The notes: generated from the letters alone by a model not told the origin. DNA of 46,004 bases from Stenomitos rutilans HA7619-LM2 (GCA_019358945.1 JAHHIE010000053.1:1-46004); one strand, 5' to 3'; shown: positions 1 through 9,648, numbered from the stretch's first letter. Numbers and translations are program-made.

Positions 1-60
1 AAGCAACAGAGGTTCAAAAATTTCCCATTCTGCGTCAGTCAGACTGCTCGAATAGCTCAT
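1..60 (-). CDS. IS5-family transposase, N-terminal 20 codons (runs off the window)
   Basis: Reading the minus strand from the ATG at 58-60 gives a protein starting MSYSSSLTDAEWEIFEPLL. This is the typical N-terminus of IS5-family transposases (DUF4096 type) common in cyanobacteria; the DDE catalytic part lies outside the window. The element end should lie between about 60 and 120, because the neighbouring acetyltransferase reading frame is cut there. The other end and any target duplication cannot be seen. Confidence 0.75.
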   Translation of the reverse strand, partial: MSYSSSLTDAEWEIFEPLLL

Positions 61-99
61 CGTCATTGGATTAAAGGGTTACGGCTCCCTTAATTTTAA

Positions 100-288
100 T
101 TATGAAGATGTCAAATTAACTCTATAGAAGCCACGATCGCCATCCTCCAGTACCGCCAGGACACCCTTGTGAAGCGTTGTAGGTTCTAGTGTTTTACCGC
201 GTGCTTCTTTAACTAAGGCTAAATTAAACCCAACGATTGTTGCCAAGTCTTCGGGCTTAGCTCTACGAATGATTGGAGCGATCGTCAT
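100..288 (-). pseudogene. GNAT acetyltransferase, truncated after the N-terminus
   Basis: From the ATG at 286-288 the frame encodes IRRAKPEDLATIVGFN, then a region ending in GDRGFYRV, and stops after 62 residues. The first ~57 residues match the start of GNAT-family N-acetyltransferases, which use acetyl-CoA to acylate small molecules or proteins. Full-length members are about 145-160 residues, so the acetyl-CoA binding core is missing. The frame breaks where the IS5-type element begins, so the simplest explanation is disruption by that insertion. The last few residues (NLTSS) are probably insertion-sequence DNA. Confidence 0.55.
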
Positions 289-469
289 GAAGAAAACTCT
301 AGGAATAATGATGCTTGCTTCTCATCAAATTGGGCAGCTAGAGCGCGTCATCAATTAAGCTCAGAAACATTGAGGTATCAGCAATACCATGCCCGTCCTA
401 ACAAATGAGACTGGGGGCTGGAACCCCTGCTGTAAGTGATGCGTATGAGTAATTGATGATAGTCTCTAG

Positions 470-2026
470 CTAAAGCGACAGATCCTTCAGCAATTCTACT
501 GTTTGCCCTGGCTGTACTAACGTATTGGCGCATAGAATTCCAGAAGCCGCGACCGCAGGAACACCAATTCCCGGCATGGTGCTGTCACCCACACGGTACA
601 GACCCGCAATCGGGGTTTGGGCGCTGGGAAACATCCCTTGACCAGCCGCAATGGCGGGGCCATAGGTGCCCAGATGACGACGGAGGTAGCGGGCGTGGGT
701 GAGCGGTGTGCCGATGAGTTCTAACACAGTGCGCGATCGCACATCTGGAATCACCTTCTCTAACGCCCGGAACAAGGGTTCTGCACGTTCTCGCTTTCGT
801 TCCGCGTAGTCGCTGCCTCGCTGCCAGTCGGTATAGGGTTCCAGGGTATAGGCATGGACGACGTGATGACCCGCTGGAGCTAGATTCGCGTCCCACACAG
901 AGGGAATGGAAATCATGCAGGTATTGCCTGGAACAGTAAGATCCTGATCGGCACTGTGCAGGACAACATGATGTCCCGTGAGGTGCTCTAAGCCGTTCGA
1001 TCGAATGCCCAGATGCAGGTGCATGAAGCTATCTACGGCGGGAGTTCCTAAAGCATTTTGGCGATAGCTTGCTGGTAGATCATCTGGTTTCAACAAGTGG
1101 CTGTACGTATCCCAAACGGTGGCGTTGGAAATGACGATCGCCGCTTTTAACGTCTCGCCATTCCGCAAGCGCACCCCAACGGCTTTACCAGATTCCACTA
1201 AAATCTGCTCAACGTGAGCACCTAACCGCAACGTACCGCCCCATTTCTGCAAGCCTCGTACCAATGCCTGTACGATCGCCCCACTGCCACCAATAGGATA
1301 ATCAATCACAGAATGCGTCCGTTCACCAAACATAAAGGCAACTTCGGGTGCGATCGTTCCTTCGGCGTTGAGTCCAGAAAGGAGAAAACACTCCAGATCA
1401 ATCAATCGCCGCAGCCAGGGATCGTGCAAATCACGCATCAAATCGGCAACAGAGCTTTGCACAGCGCCCGCTTGCGGCAACAGCTTGAGCAAGGATGGCA
1501 AATAGCGAGTGAGCAAAAGGGGAACCAGGTGCCAATCGGCTCGTAGTGCCAGAGTAGGAATGCCTTGCAATGCCTCGTACAAAGCCAGCAGTCGTTTTTC
1601 TAGCCGAGCCAGTTCGATGGCACCTTGCGGCGTGATTTGCGCGATCGCCGCCCGATAGCGATCGACATTTCCATAGACCGGGAAGGTGCCTTCAGGAAAG
1701 TGGTAATGCCCCATCGGGTCGTAGGCGATCGCGGGTACTGACTCTTCTAACACGTCCAGCACTTGCCGCAATGGGTTGAGTGAGTGGCGATCGCTCAACC
1801 CGCAGTAAAACGACGGTCCCGAATCAAACTCAAACCCCTGTCGCGAGAAGCTGTGCGCCGCTCCACCCGGAATGGTGTGGCTTTCACAAATCAGCACCCG
1901 CTTGCCATAACGAGCCAGCAGCGCTCCTGCCACTAATCCACCAATGCCGCTGCCAATGACAATGACATCAAGGTTTCCATCATCCTGACACTGCGACGCT
2001 TGTTCCATACCTGCATCATTGCCCAC
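470..2026 (-). CDS. NAD(P)/FAD-dependent oxidoreductase, CrtISO/phytoene-desaturase-like
   Basis: A 518-residue flavoprotein. The N-terminal dinucleotide-binding motif (VIGSGIGGLVAGALLA, residues ~23-38) is followed by an E at the end of the second strand and the GG-A motif typical of carotenoid isomerase/desaturase-type oxidoreductases. Near the C-terminus GLYRVGDSTMPGIGVPAVA is the conserved FAD-binding end of this family. Members act on carotenoids or related hydrophobic polyenes at membranes. The gene is CrtISO-like rather than clearly CrtISO itself, since cyanobacteria carry several paralogues with different substrates. A start at residue 7 (MEQASQ) is also possible. It stands alone, with no carotenoid genes beside it. 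Confidence 0.8.
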   Translation of the reverse strand: MGNDAGMEQASQCQDDGNLDVIVIGSGIGGLVAGALLARYGKRVLICESHTIPGGAAHSFSRQGFEFDSGPSFYCGLSDRHSLNPLRQVLDVLEESVPAIAYDPMGHYHFPEGTFPVYGNVDRYRAAIAQITPQGAIELARLEKRLLALYEALQGIPTLALRADWHLVPLLLTRYLPSLLKLLPQAGAVQSSVADLMRDLHDPWLRRLIDLECFLLSGLNAEGTIAPEVAFMFGERTHSVIDYPIGGSGAIVQALVRGLQKWGGTLRLGAHVEQILVESGKAVGVRLRNGETLKAAIVISNATVWDTYSHLLKPDDLPASYRQNALGTPAVDSFMHLHLGIRSNGLEHLTGHHVVLHSADQDLTVPGNTCMISIPSVWDANLAPAGHHVVHAYTLEPYTDWQRGSDYAERKRERAEPLFRALEKVIPDVRSRTVLELIGTPLTHARYLRRHLGTYGPAIAAGQGMFPSAQTPIAGLYRVGDSTMPGIGVPAVAASGILCANTLVQPGQTVELLKDLSL

Positions 2027-2172
2027 TCATGCCTCTGGCATTGTAACGAGAGGTCAAAGTAAATCGGGAGAATTGGTCGATCGCGTGTCCAGAATGATCA
2101 TCTGCACGGTAGCGCGATCAAACATGCTAGGTTTAAACCACCGTAAGCGCTCGCTAGAGAAGGGTTGAGGCA

Positions 2173-2842
2173 ATGTCACACGTGCAGGCAACCCAACCAG
2201 ATGTGATCTACCCGGACAGTGACAAGCAACCAATGGCAGATAACACCAAGCAGTTTGAATGAATTGTCCTGATCAAAAAAAATTTAGACTTGCTCTTTGA
2301 TGCCAATCCTGATGTATTTGTGGCAGGCGATTTGCTCTGGTATCCCGTGCAAGGCGACAACACCCTGTGGCAAGCGCCCGATATGATGGTGGTGATGGGA
2401 CCACTCAAAGGCGATCGCGGTTCTTACAAGCAATGGGAAGAAGCCAACCTGCCGCCCACAGTCGTTTTTGAAATTCTGTCTCCTGGCAATCGCTTAAGCA
2501 ATTTCGCCAAAAAGCTGCAATTCTATAGCCGCTATGGGGTTGAGGAATACTACATCTATGACCCGGATGACGGCAAACTGGATCGGTTGGCTCCGCACCG
2601 ATACCGCGTTAGACATCATCGACGAAATGACAGGCTGGGTTAGTCCCTGCTTGGGTATTCGCTTTGAGCCAACCCCCGAAATCCTAGAAATCTTTCGTCC
2701 CGATGGGCAGAAATTTCTGACTTACACGGAGTTGGCACAGCAGTTAGAACAGGCAGAACAACGGGCAGAGCAAGTAGAACAACGGGCCGCACGTTTGGTA
2801 GAGCAGTTACGCGCTTTGGGTGTTGATCCAGAGCCGCGCTGA
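2173..2842 (+). pseudogene. Uma2-family endonuclease, broken by a stop codon and a frameshift
   Basis: From ATG 2173 the frame encodes a Uma2 (DUF820, PD-(D/E)XK-like) protein, but codon 30 is TGA (2260-2262) where family members normally have tryptophan in the (F/E)W-IV motif. The frame then continues through DANPDVFVAGDLLWYP, PDMMVVMGP and VVFEILSPGN, and shifts near 2575-2600: the rest (IGWLRTD, DIIDEMTGWVSPCLGIRFEP, then a glutamine-rich coiled tail) is in the +1 frame. All family landmarks can still be read, so decay is recent. Uma2 proteins are very numerous in cyanobacteria and their role is not settled. Confidence 0.75.
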
Positions 2843-2862
2843 AAGACATTCGAGCTTGAACG

Positions 2863-2955
2863 CTAAAGTTGCAGTGCGGGTAGTCCCTCACTGTTGAGAA
2901 GGTTGCGATCGACATCGGCGTTGAGCAAAAGGGCGATCGCGTCTTCATTTTTTGC
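2863..2955 (-). pseudogene. possible ankyrin-repeat remnant
   Basis: On the minus strand about 30 codons read KNEDAIALLLNADVDRN followed by LLNSEGLPALQL and a stop. This resembles one ankyrin unit (ALLL-AGADVN---SEG-TAL). There is no start codon and an in-frame stop lies just upstream. The match rests on one short unit only. Confidence 0.22.
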
Positions 2956-3063
2956 GATCGGCTACTCGCTTGCTGCGCTAACAAGCTCAACCTATCACTA
3001 AACGGATAAGAGAGACCAGAAAACTTAGAATTGTTCGCTCCAGAAGTGGAACGCTTCTGTTTC

Positions 3064-3165
3064 ATACCGATTTAAAGAATGACGGCTACAGATCAATCGG
3101 TGGGTAGGGGCAAGGCAATGCCTTGCCTCTACAGGATGTGTCGCATTTTCAATTCAAATTGGTAT
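3064..3165 (+). repeat. 102-bp MITE-like repeat, copy 1
   Basis: One of three 102-bp copies in the window (also 16905-17006 and 22930-23031), nearly identical over their length. The ends are imperfect inverted repeats (ATACCGATTT and AAATTGGTAT). The centre is a hairpin of two 14-nt arms (GTAGGGGCAAGGCA and its complement) around one base. This copy has one arm mismatch (CCTC for CCCC). No coding capacity is seen. Confidence 0.85.
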
Positions 3166-3292
3166 CAGATGAGAAAATCTAATGCAAAAGAGCCGCGCTT
3201 ACTGTTTGTGATGACACGCGGGACGTAAATGGCTTTTCGATTGATACCGAAAAGCGTTCACTGAAACAGGCAGCAGCATAATTGAACCATTA

Positions 3293-3328
3293 AGGACGAT
3301 CGTTCACGCTTCAAACTGCGATCGTCCT
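3293..3328. other. 10-bp inverted repeat downstream of gatA
   Basis: AGGACGATCG (3293-3302) pairs perfectly with CGATCGTCCT (3319-3328) across a 16-nt loop. It lies 34 bp beyond the gatA stop and could help end gatA transcription, but no T-run follows on the minus strand, so it is not a canonical terminator. Confidence 0.4.
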
Positions 3329-3361
3329 ACTTAAACCAGCATCCTTCAGCGTTGCGATCGC

Positions 3362-4825
3362 TCACTTTACCGTTGGCGTTTGCTTGTGCCAGTCGGTTGC
3401 TTGCTCATAGGCATGGGCAACTTGAAGCACCTGATCTTCGCGGAGGACGTTGCCGATAATTTGGAGACCGATCGGCAAGCCGTGATCGTCAAAGCCACAG
3501 GGCACGCTGATGCCGGGTAATCCTGCTAAATTGACGGGAATGGTCATCAGGTCAATGAGGTACATGCTGAGCGGATCGGTGGTTTTGTCGCCTGCTTTGA
3601 ACGCAGTTGAGGGTGCGGTGGGACTCACCAAGACATCCACCTGCCCAAAGGCGGCTTCAAAGTCTTGTTTGATCAGTGTCCGCACTTTCTGCGCTTTGAG
3701 GTAGTACGCATCGTAATAGCCAGCCGAGAGCGCGTAGGTGCCGATCATAATCCGGCGTTTGACCTCCGCACCAAACCCTTCAGCACGGGTGCGCGTGTAC
3801 ATATCTATTAGGTTCTTGGCATCGGCAATCCGGGTGCCGTATTTCACGCCATCGTACCGAGCGAGGTTTGCGGAGGCTTCGGAGGGTGCAATGATGTAAT
3901 ACGCCGCAATGCCGTACCGAAAGCGCGGACAGGAGATTTCTTGAATTTCGGCTCCCAGACTTTTAAGCTGGTCGATCGCCCCTCTTACTGCTTTTTCCAC
4001 CGCTGGATCAAGCCCCTCGCCAAACGTTTCCTTAATCACGCCGACTTTCTTACCTTTAAGGTCGGTTGTGAGAAACTGCGTGTAGTCGGGCACGTCAACC
4101 TTGAGGCTGGTGGAGTCTTGCGGGTCATACCCTGCGATCGCGCCCAGCAAAATGGCAGCATCTTCAACGGATTGGGCAAACGGCCCGATTTGATCTAAGG
4201 AAGACGCGAAGGCGACGAGTCCATAGCGCGACACCAATCCGTAAGTCGGCTTCATGCCCACAATGCCGCAGAACGAAGCGGGCTGACGAATAGATCCACC
4301 CGTATCAGACCCTAACGACACGACACATTCTCCTGCTGCGACGGCGGCGGCTGAGCCGCCTGATGAGCCACCCGGCACTCGTGAGGTGTCCCAGGGATTT
4401 GCTGTGAGCTGAAACGCCGATGTTTCCGTTGAGCCGCCCATCGCAAATTCATCCAGGTTCGTCTTGCCCACCATGACGGCTCCCGCAGCCGCCAGCTTTT
4501 GCGTCACCGTCGATTCATAGGGCGGCACAAAATTTTCGAGAATGCGCGAGGCACAGGTTGTCGGAATCCCTTTCGTGCAGAGGTTATCTTTAATGCCGAT
4601 CGGAATTCCTGCCAGCAGCCCAATGTCTTCACCCGCCGCGATTCTGGCATCCACCTGTCGTGCCTGCTCCAGGGCATGATCCGCTGTCACCTGCAAAAAG
4701 CTATGCAGCGTTGGCTCCAGGGTTTGAATTTGCTCAAGTGCCTGTTGCGTGATTTCAACCGCCGATCGCTCCTTGCTGATGAGTTGCTGGTGCAATTCGC
4801 GGATGGAACTGCGAAGGGATGCCAT
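3362..4825 (-). CDS. gatA: Aspartyl/glutamyl-tRNA amidotransferase subunit A
   Basis: GatA is the amidase subunit of GatCAB. It releases ammonia from glutamine so that mischarged Glu-tRNA(Gln) (or Asp-tRNA(Asn)) can be amidated in the cytoplasm. The amidase signature is complete. With the start at MASLRSS (ATG 4823-4825) the protein has 487 residues and the Ser-cisSer-Lys triad falls at K79 (in GIKDNL), S154 (in GGSSGGS) and S178 (in DTGGS), the same numbering as the well-studied bacterial enzyme. An in-frame ATG 30 bp upstream would add ten residues unlike the family. gatB and gatC are not adjacent, as is usual in cyanobacteria. Confidence 0.96.
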   Translation of the reverse strand: MASLRSSIRELHQQLISKERSAVEITQQALEQIQTLEPTLHSFLQVTADHALEQARQVDARIAAGEDIGLLAGIPIGIKDNLCTKGIPTTCASRILENFVPPYESTVTQKLAAAGAVMVGKTNLDEFAMGGSTETSAFQLTANPWDTSRVPGGSSGGSAAAVAAGECVVSLGSDTGGSIRQPASFCGIVGMKPTYGLVSRYGLVAFASSLDQIGPFAQSVEDAAILLGAIAGYDPQDSTSLKVDVPDYTQFLTTDLKGKKVGVIKETFGEGLDPAVEKAVRGAIDQLKSLGAEIQEISCPRFRYGIAAYYIIAPSEASANLARYDGVKYGTRIADAKNLIDMYTRTRAEGFGAEVKRRIMIGTYALSAGYYDAYYLKAQKVRTLIKQDFEAAFGQVDVLVSPTAPSTAFKAGDKTTDPLSMYLIDLMTIPVNLAGLPGISVPCGFDDHGLPIGLQIIGNVLREDQVLQVAHAYEQATDWHKQTPTVK

Positions 4826-4965
4826 GCCGTGACCTCGTTCTGACTCTATGTGCAACCTACAGTATACGGTTCAGCGCCAGCGCGATCGCTGATAGCACAG
4901 CAACCCCTGCGATCGCGGCATCTCCTATAGTGAAGTGAACCATTCTTGTTTTAGAGGCAACCATT

Positions 4966-5594
4966 GTGTTCACTCTAGCCCTGCGTCCCACGTTAGACCT
5001 CACCGATGAGCAGTTTGAGCAAATCTGTCAGGCCAACTGAGACTTGAAATTTGAGCGCACAGCCAAAGGAGAGCTTGTTATTGTGCCATTGAGTGACGGC
5101 GAGACAGGGCGACGCAATTTCAAACTAAGTGCTTGTTTGGAGCTTTGAAGTGATCAGGCTGGGTTAGGTGTTGCCTTTGGTTCATCTACAGGCTTTCAGT
5201 TGCCCAATGGTGCGATTCGTTCTCCCGATGCGGCATGGGTGCGCTTAGAGCACTGGCAAGCCTTGACCTTTGAACAACAGAAAAAATATATGCCGCTGTG
5301 TCCTGATTTTGTGGTGGAATTACGGTCTGCCAGCGACGAGTTAATAGATCTTCAGGCGATTTTGTGGTGGAATTACGGTCTGCCAGCGACGAGTTAATAG
5401 ATCTTCAGGCAAAGATGCGAGAGTATCTGGAAAATGGACTGCAACTGGGCTGGCTGCTTGATTCGGAGACAGAAACGGTGGAAATTTACCGATCGCAGCA
5501 GCCTGTAGAGATGCTTACAAAGCCTGCTAGCCCTTCTGGGGAGAGCGTTTTACCCGGATTTGTCCTTACGTCAGCCGGGATTTTGACGGCTTAA
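4966..5594 (+). pseudogene. Uma2-family endonuclease, decayed (two stops and a 53-bp duplication)
   Basis: From GTG 4966 the frame reads FTLALRPTLDLTDEQFEQIC, then TGA at 5038-5040, FERTAKGELVIVP, GRRNFKLSACLEL, TGA at 5146-5148 (probably a former TGG), and SPDAAWVRLEHWQALTFEQQ. A 53-bp tandem duplication (5305-5357, repeated 5358-5410) then shifts the frame. The remainder (LENGLQLGWLLD, VEIYRSQQPVEML, LPGFVL) is read in the new frame to the stop at 5592-5594. This is a textbook Uma2 protein in every respect except these lesions. A TATAGT at 4926-4931 may be its old -10 box. Confidence 0.78.
5305..5410. repeat. 53-bp perfect tandem duplication inside the Uma2 pseudogene
   Basis: Positions 5305-5357 and 5358-5410 are identical (unit starts GATTTTGTGG and ends ATCTTCAGGC). 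The unit length is not a multiple of three, so the duplication frameshifts the gene. Complete identity points to a recent event or an assembly artefact. Confidence 0.93.
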
Positions 5595-5714
5595 AGCGCT
5601 TAGTTTGTCCATTCAGGTGATCGCACGCAGACGCAAACTGAAGCAACGCTGAAATGTTAGAGTTGCCTAGTCAGAAGCAGCAGTTTGTGGTTGAAGTGTA
5701 TGGCGATCGTCTCA

Positions 5715-6473
5715 ATGCGATATGTATCTCCAAGGCGCTGGTTTGGTTGGCTGGCGGGGCTTTTAGTGCTGTGTTTCACGCTCTTTGGCTGTTCCATCCC
5801 CACTAAGGCCGATAGTCAAGTCAGCCCTCAGCTTAAAGAGCAAGTCTTACAAATTATTCGAGACAACCCAGAAGCGATTCTCGATTCGGTGCAAGCGTAT
5901 CAGCGCAAGCAACAAGCCGCCCAACAGCAAGCCCAACAAGCCTTTTTGCAACAAACAAAGACGAATCCCAAAGCGCTGATTGGTACCTCTCCTACAACGG
6001 GTGCCAAAGCAGGAAAAGTTCTGCTAGTCGAATTTTCCGATTTTCAATGCCCCTATTGCAGCAAAGCACACGCCATCCTACAACCGTTCATAGCAAAGCA
6101 TCGCGATGTCGTGACCCTGGTTTACAAACACTTTCCTCTAACCAACATCCATGCCGAAGCCATGCCTGCCGCAAAAGCCGCCTGGGCTGCTGGACAGCAA
6201 GGGCAGTTCTGGGCGTTCCACGATGCCCTATTTACGCACCAGGAGCAGCTTGGAGAACCGTTCTACCAGGAGACAGCGAAAGCACTCAAGCTCGATTTGA
6301 CCCGCTTCGATCGCGATCGGGCTAATGCCGAAGCTGCCATTCAGCAAGACGTTGAGCTTGGCAAGAAGCTAGGACTGGCTGGCACCCCCTTCTTTGTGAT
6401 GAACGGCGAAGCTTTTTCAGGCGTGAGTTCGGTTGAAGAATTAGAGCAAACCCTGGCGCAGGTGAGTAAGTAG
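5715..6473 (+). CDS. DsbA-family thioredoxin-fold lipoprotein
   Basis: A 252-residue protein from ATG 5715; in-frame ATGs at 5685 and 5700 are alternatives. It has a basic N-terminus, a hydrophobic stretch and a lipobox ending LFGC (Cys26), predicting a lipoprotein on the outer face of the cytoplasmic membrane. A glutamine-rich helical linker (~62-80) precedes the thioredoxin fold with active site CPYC (C112, C115, in FSDFQCPYC). The cis-proline segment is GTPFFVMNG, and the helical insert typical of DsbA is present. Such proteins (BdbD/DsbA-like) oxidise or isomerise cysteines of exported proteins. No DsbB/VKOR partner is adjacent. Confidence 0.88.
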   Translation: MRYVSPRRWFGWLAGLLVLCFTLFGCSIPTKADSQVSPQLKEQVLQIIRDNPEAILDSVQAYQRKQQAAQQQAQQAFLQQTKTNPKALIGTSPTTGAKAGKVLLVEFSDFQCPYCSKAHAILQPFIAKHRDVVTLVYKHFPLTNIHAEAMPAAKAAWAAGQQGQFWAFHDALFTHQEQLGEPFYQETAKALKLDLTRFDRDRANAEAAIQQDVELGKKLGLAGTPFFVMNGEAFSGVSSVEELEQTLAQVSK

Positions 6474-6707
6474 AAGGCAGGAGGTAGAAGGCAGAAGGCT
6501 AAATGTATTAGCAGAGGGTTTTTGCATGCGGCGATGGCATCAAGCTCACATGCGCGTTGCCGCCTGGAAGGGCTAGTGACGAAGCTAAGACGCGCAAGAG
6601 TTTGATTCTTGGAGGCCCTGATACGGTCGCTTATCGTTGGACAGCGCTGCCCCTAGGCAGTGTTTTAAAACACACCCTATATCCCTCCCCCTAAACCCTA
6701 TAGCTTC
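6474..6707. other. intergenic, purine-rich repeat fragment and palindrome
   Basis: 6473-6505 is a run of AGAAGGC/AGGTAGAAGGC-type units like those at 9650-9690, 10000-10110 and 15475-15620. A 14-bp perfect palindrome GTGTTTTAAAACAC lies at 6660-6673, 35 bp beyond the stop of the binding-protein gene on the minus strand. No gene is seen. Confidence 0.4.
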
Positions 6708-7940
6708 TTACTTCAGATACGTAAACTTGCCGCTGCTGCCGTCTGCATCCATTTTGATTTGTGCCACGTAAAACGCCTTCTGAACAATCTCACCTTCTGG
6801 GGTAAACGAGATTTCACCCAACGGCGTGCTGTACTTGCCAAGGAGAATCTGCTTATTGAGCGCCACTCGCAAATCAGGTAAGGCTTGCTGACTCACTTTG
6901 GTCTGCTTATCTACGACCTTCAACGCATCGACAAAGACCTGTACGCCTGCAAATGCCTGTGCGCTGAACTGGGGCGGCTCTTTCTTAAATTGGCTGCGGT
7001 AGGCTTCGCGGAACGCGGCGTTGACATCACCAGGCTGCTCTGGGCTGTAGGCTTGAGCAATCAACACACCATCGCATAACGCTTTACAAACGGGAAAAAG
7101 GTTAGATGTATTGAGTCCGTTACCGCCGATGATTAAGCCTTTGTAGCCTAATTCGCGCAGTTGCCGCACCAAGTTTCCTCCATCCGCCGCGAGGCCAGAA
7201 ATGATGGCAAGATCAGGCTTTAAGTTAAGAGCAGCGGTCGCTTGGCTTTGAAAATCAGTATCAGTGGTTTGAAACTTCTGAACTGTAACCAGTTCTAACT
7301 TTTGATCCTTGACGGTCTGCTGAAAAATCTCGGTTTCGGACTTGTTGAAGGCATCATTTTGGGCGTAGAAAACCGCTACTTTCTTGATGTTTGGATTGAT
7401 TTTGAGTGCAGCCTTCACCGAGTTGGGCGCAACGACAGAGACAGGCGCAGACACACGGGCGATAAAGTCACCGATCTGGGGAATACCTTTAGCCGTGTTG
7501 GATGGCCCAATTACAGGTACTTTGGCTCGATCGGCGATCGGATCTGCACCAAACGCCTGCTGCGAGAGTGTAGGGCCGACAATACCCACCACCTTGTCTT
7601 TCGTAATAAGGGTTTGAAACGCGTTGATTGCCCCTTGCTCATCGCCACCAGTGTCTTGAAACACCAGCTTGATGGGCGTGCCGTTAATGCCACCTTTGTC
7701 GTTAAAGTACTTCTCCGCAATTTTTGCGCCTGCAACTTCTTCTTGCCCTAAAAGCGCGACATTGCTGGTTTGGGCAACTCCAACGCCGATCGCAATTCCG
7801 GCTACCGAACTGCTGGGCGATGAAGTGGCTGTGCCTGATGCTTGCGGCGACCCCGATGCTGTTGGTGCAGGGTTAGGACTACAGGCGCTCAGCGCGATCG
7901 CGAAAGCCACTAATAACGAGAATCGAGCCTTGGTTTGCAT
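6708..7940 (-). CDS. ABC transporter substrate-binding lipoprotein, branched-chain amino acid type (Peripla_BP_6)
   Basis: A 410-residue receptor. From ATG 7940 the signal peptide is short and ends in a lipobox (ALSAC), followed by a proline/serine-rich linker. Two more upstream in-frame ATGs exist (7961, 7970). The body is a type I periplasmic binding protein of the LivJ/NatB/UrtA superfamily: GIAIGVGVAQT, KYFNDKGGINGTPIKLVFQDTGGD near the N-terminus, GVVGP-like GIVGPTLSQQAFG, and PELAIISGLAADGGNLVRQLRELG in the hinge region. The exact ligand (neutral amino acids, urea or others) cannot be read from sequence. No permease or ATPase genes are adjacent, so it must dock on a transporter encoded elsewhere. 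Confidence 0.88.
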   Translation of the reverse strand: MQTKARFSLLVAFAIALSACSPNPAPTASGSPQASGTATSSPSSSVAGIAIGVGVAQTSNVALLGQEEVAGAKIAEKYFNDKGGINGTPIKLVFQDTGGDEQGAINAFQTLITKDKVVGIVGPTLSQQAFGADPIADRAKVPVIGPSNTAKGIPQIGDFIARVSAPVSVVAPNSVKAALKINPNIKKVAVFYAQNDAFNKSETEIFQQTVKDQKLELVTVQKFQTTDTDFQSQATAALNLKPDLAIISGLAADGGNLVRQLRELGYKGLIIGGNGLNTSNLFPVCKALCDGVLIAQAYSPEQPGDVNAAFREAYRSQFKKEPPQFSAQAFAGVQVFVDALKVVDKQTKVSQQALPDLRVALNKQILLGKYSTPLGEISFTPEGEIVQKAFYVAQIKMDADGSSGKFTYLK

Positions 7941-8627
7941 AGCTTTCAGCGTGAGAGACATTATATACATTTGCGTTGTCCATTAAGCCTGCTATTGATT
8001 GCGTTCAGATGTATTGCTCGCTGGCTCGTAGCTAGATGGAACGATCGCAGTTTTTATTTCATCACATCCTGCTCACTTTGTGCTGGCTTTTCAGAGTTGA
8101 ACTTTTTCCAGGGTGAAGCCTTGCTGTGGCAATGGGAGCCAGGAAGCCGCACAATGCAGATGCAAAATGGCTTGCAGCGTGGCTTTTGTTGACAGATGCT
8201 CATTAAGTTAGAAGTGGTTTAAACCAGGATTCAAACTAACAACAGATGATCTTTTTTCTAAAGGATTGTAGCAGGTTGTTAATTAGTGTAAACAACAAGC
8301 GCTCAAAGCCATGAAACGCCTGCCAGGAAGGAGATAAGCTATCTACAATTAGCGATTTCGATGGTAGGATTCCGCATGAAACAGCTCATTTTCAGGGCGC
8401 TTTGAATGCATTTTTTAGACATATGACTGAAAGACGTTAACTTTAATTTCTTTGGCTGTTGCCTAATGAGTGACTCTGTTAGTCTCAAAGCGTAAGGGAC
8501 TTGCCAAATGCTAGCAAGCGTGATCAAGAACTGGGCTTCAGTTTCATCTAAAACGCTTCACCCTGGCACTTACACCTTTTCCATACTTACCGTTTATTCA
8601 CAACGACATTTACCAACACGTCGAGAT
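7941..8627. other. gap with no convincing gene
   Basis: About 690 bp between the binding-protein gene and the small membrane protein. Short open frames on both strands have no recognisable protein pattern. No tRNA, clear terminator or known repeat family was seen. It must hold the promoters of the two divergent genes. Confidence 0.5.
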
Positions 8628-8945
8628 ATGAATCATTACGCCCCTCAATGGATTGAAGATTGGTGTGCTGAAAACGGTTGGACTGACCTGTTTCAAGAAC
8701 GCACTGATTATTGGGCGTTTCCACCCAATGCAGTAATGCCGGTGCCCATTCCTACTCAAGTGTTGAGAGCAATCAAGGCAAAGCGCGGCTTGTGTTTTGA
8801 AGAGAAAATTTGGTGTGCCGCTGCTGGCCTAAGTGCTATCACTGCTGGTGCGTTTAGTTATTTCTTTGCCTCCCCAATGCCATTGGTGGCTGCTTTTACT
8901 TTCTGTGCCGTTGTGATGGCGCGGATGGAGGATGACGCGCTTTAG
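8628..8945 (+). CDS. small membrane protein of unknown function (105 aa)
   Basis: From ATG 8628 the protein starts MNHYAPQWIEDWCAENGW, a compact tryptophan-rich segment, followed by a charged stretch and two adjoining hydrophobic helices (roughly residues 63-82 and 83-98), ending in MARMEDDAL. The frame is open further upstream, but that part lacks protein character. It has the look of a cyanobacterial conserved hypothetical protein; I do not recognise a function. A strong terminator follows 75 bp downstream. Confidence 0.7.
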   Translation: MNHYAPQWIEDWCAENGWTDLFQERTDYWAFPPNAVMPVPIPTQVLRAIKAKRGLCFEEKIWCAAAGLSAITAGAFSYFFASPMPLVAAFTFCAVVMARMEDDAL

Positions 8946-9020
8946 TCACCCGTTTGCGCAATGCTTTGCCCCAAAATGCTTCGCTTCAAAGTAGACAGTT
9001 TGCTTGGTCTAACGTGTTGG

Positions 9021-9061
9021 TTCCCCTACGTTCTATAGCAATAGGCGTAGGGGAATTTTTT
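9021..9061 (+). terminator. Rho-independent terminator
   Basis: TTCCCCTACG (9021-9030) pairs perfectly with CGTAGGGGAA (9046-9055), a 10-bp stem with a 15-nt loop, followed by six Ts (9056-9061). It ends the small membrane protein transcript before the CGLD27 gene. Confidence 0.92.
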
Positions 9062-9150
9062 GAAATCCGATCGCCTACAGCCCTCTCGTGCCTACGGCTG
9101 AAGTCGTTTATAGTGTAGAGTGTGCTAGCTCGCTACCACATGGCTTAACC

Positions 9151-9648
9151 ATGAAGTCTTCTGTCTCTGCCTGTCCGGTTCCACTTGAGCAGCAGCCCTT
9201 AAACGAATACGGGGCATTAAAAGAATCCTGGTTTTTCCGGTGGGCAACGCTCGACTTACCGCCATACATCCGGAAGCTGTGCTGGGTTTGGGGCTGGAGT
9301 TGGCTTATTGCAGGGCCGATCGCGGCTGCCAGTTTTCCGCCTGCCAAACATCCGGCTCAGTTTGCGTTGGCTGGTACCGCAGGGGCTACTTTATTTTTGT
9401 CGTTAGTGTTGACTCGTCTATATCTGGGCTGGACGTATATTCGGTCTCGTCTATCAAACGCCACGATTTTTTATGAAGAGTCGGGTTGGTACGATGGGCA
9501 ACTCTGGGCAAAGCCACCCGAAATGCTGGTACAGGATCGTCTTGTGGTGACATACCAGATTCAGCCCATTCTCAAACGTCTGACGCAAACGTTTGGTGTA
9601 CTCGCGATCGTGTCGATTGCTGGTGCGCTGGCGTGGCAGTTTATATAG
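9151..9648 (+). CDS. CGLD27/Ycf36 family membrane protein (DUF1230)
   Basis: A 165-residue protein from ATG 9151 (MKSSVSACPVPLEQQPLNEY), the usual start motif CPVP-EQ-P--EY of the family. It continues with LKESWFFRWATLDLPPYIRKL, two hydrophobic helices (WSWLIAGPIAAASFP; GAATLFLSLVLTRLYLGW-like), the signature ATIFYEESGWYDGQ-W-KP, then a C-terminal helix. The family is conserved in cyanobacteria, algal plastids (Ycf36) and plants (CGLD27); its biochemical role is not settled. The open frame starts 63 bp upstream, but that extension is not family-like. Confidence 0.9.
   Translation: MKSSVSACPVPLEQQPLNEYGALKESWFFRWATLDLPPYIRKLCWVWGWSWLIAGPIAAASFPPAKHPAQFALAGTAGATLFLSLVLTRLYLGWTYIRSRLSNATIFYEESGWYDGQLWAKPPEMLVQDRLVVTYQIQPILKRLTQTFGVLAIVSIAGALAWQFI

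Noticed and set aside
2640-3065. 141-codon minus-strand ORF
   Set aside because: Overlaps the Uma2 pseudogene and intergenic DNA; no protein family, and the only family-like segment (ankyrin-like) is in another frame.
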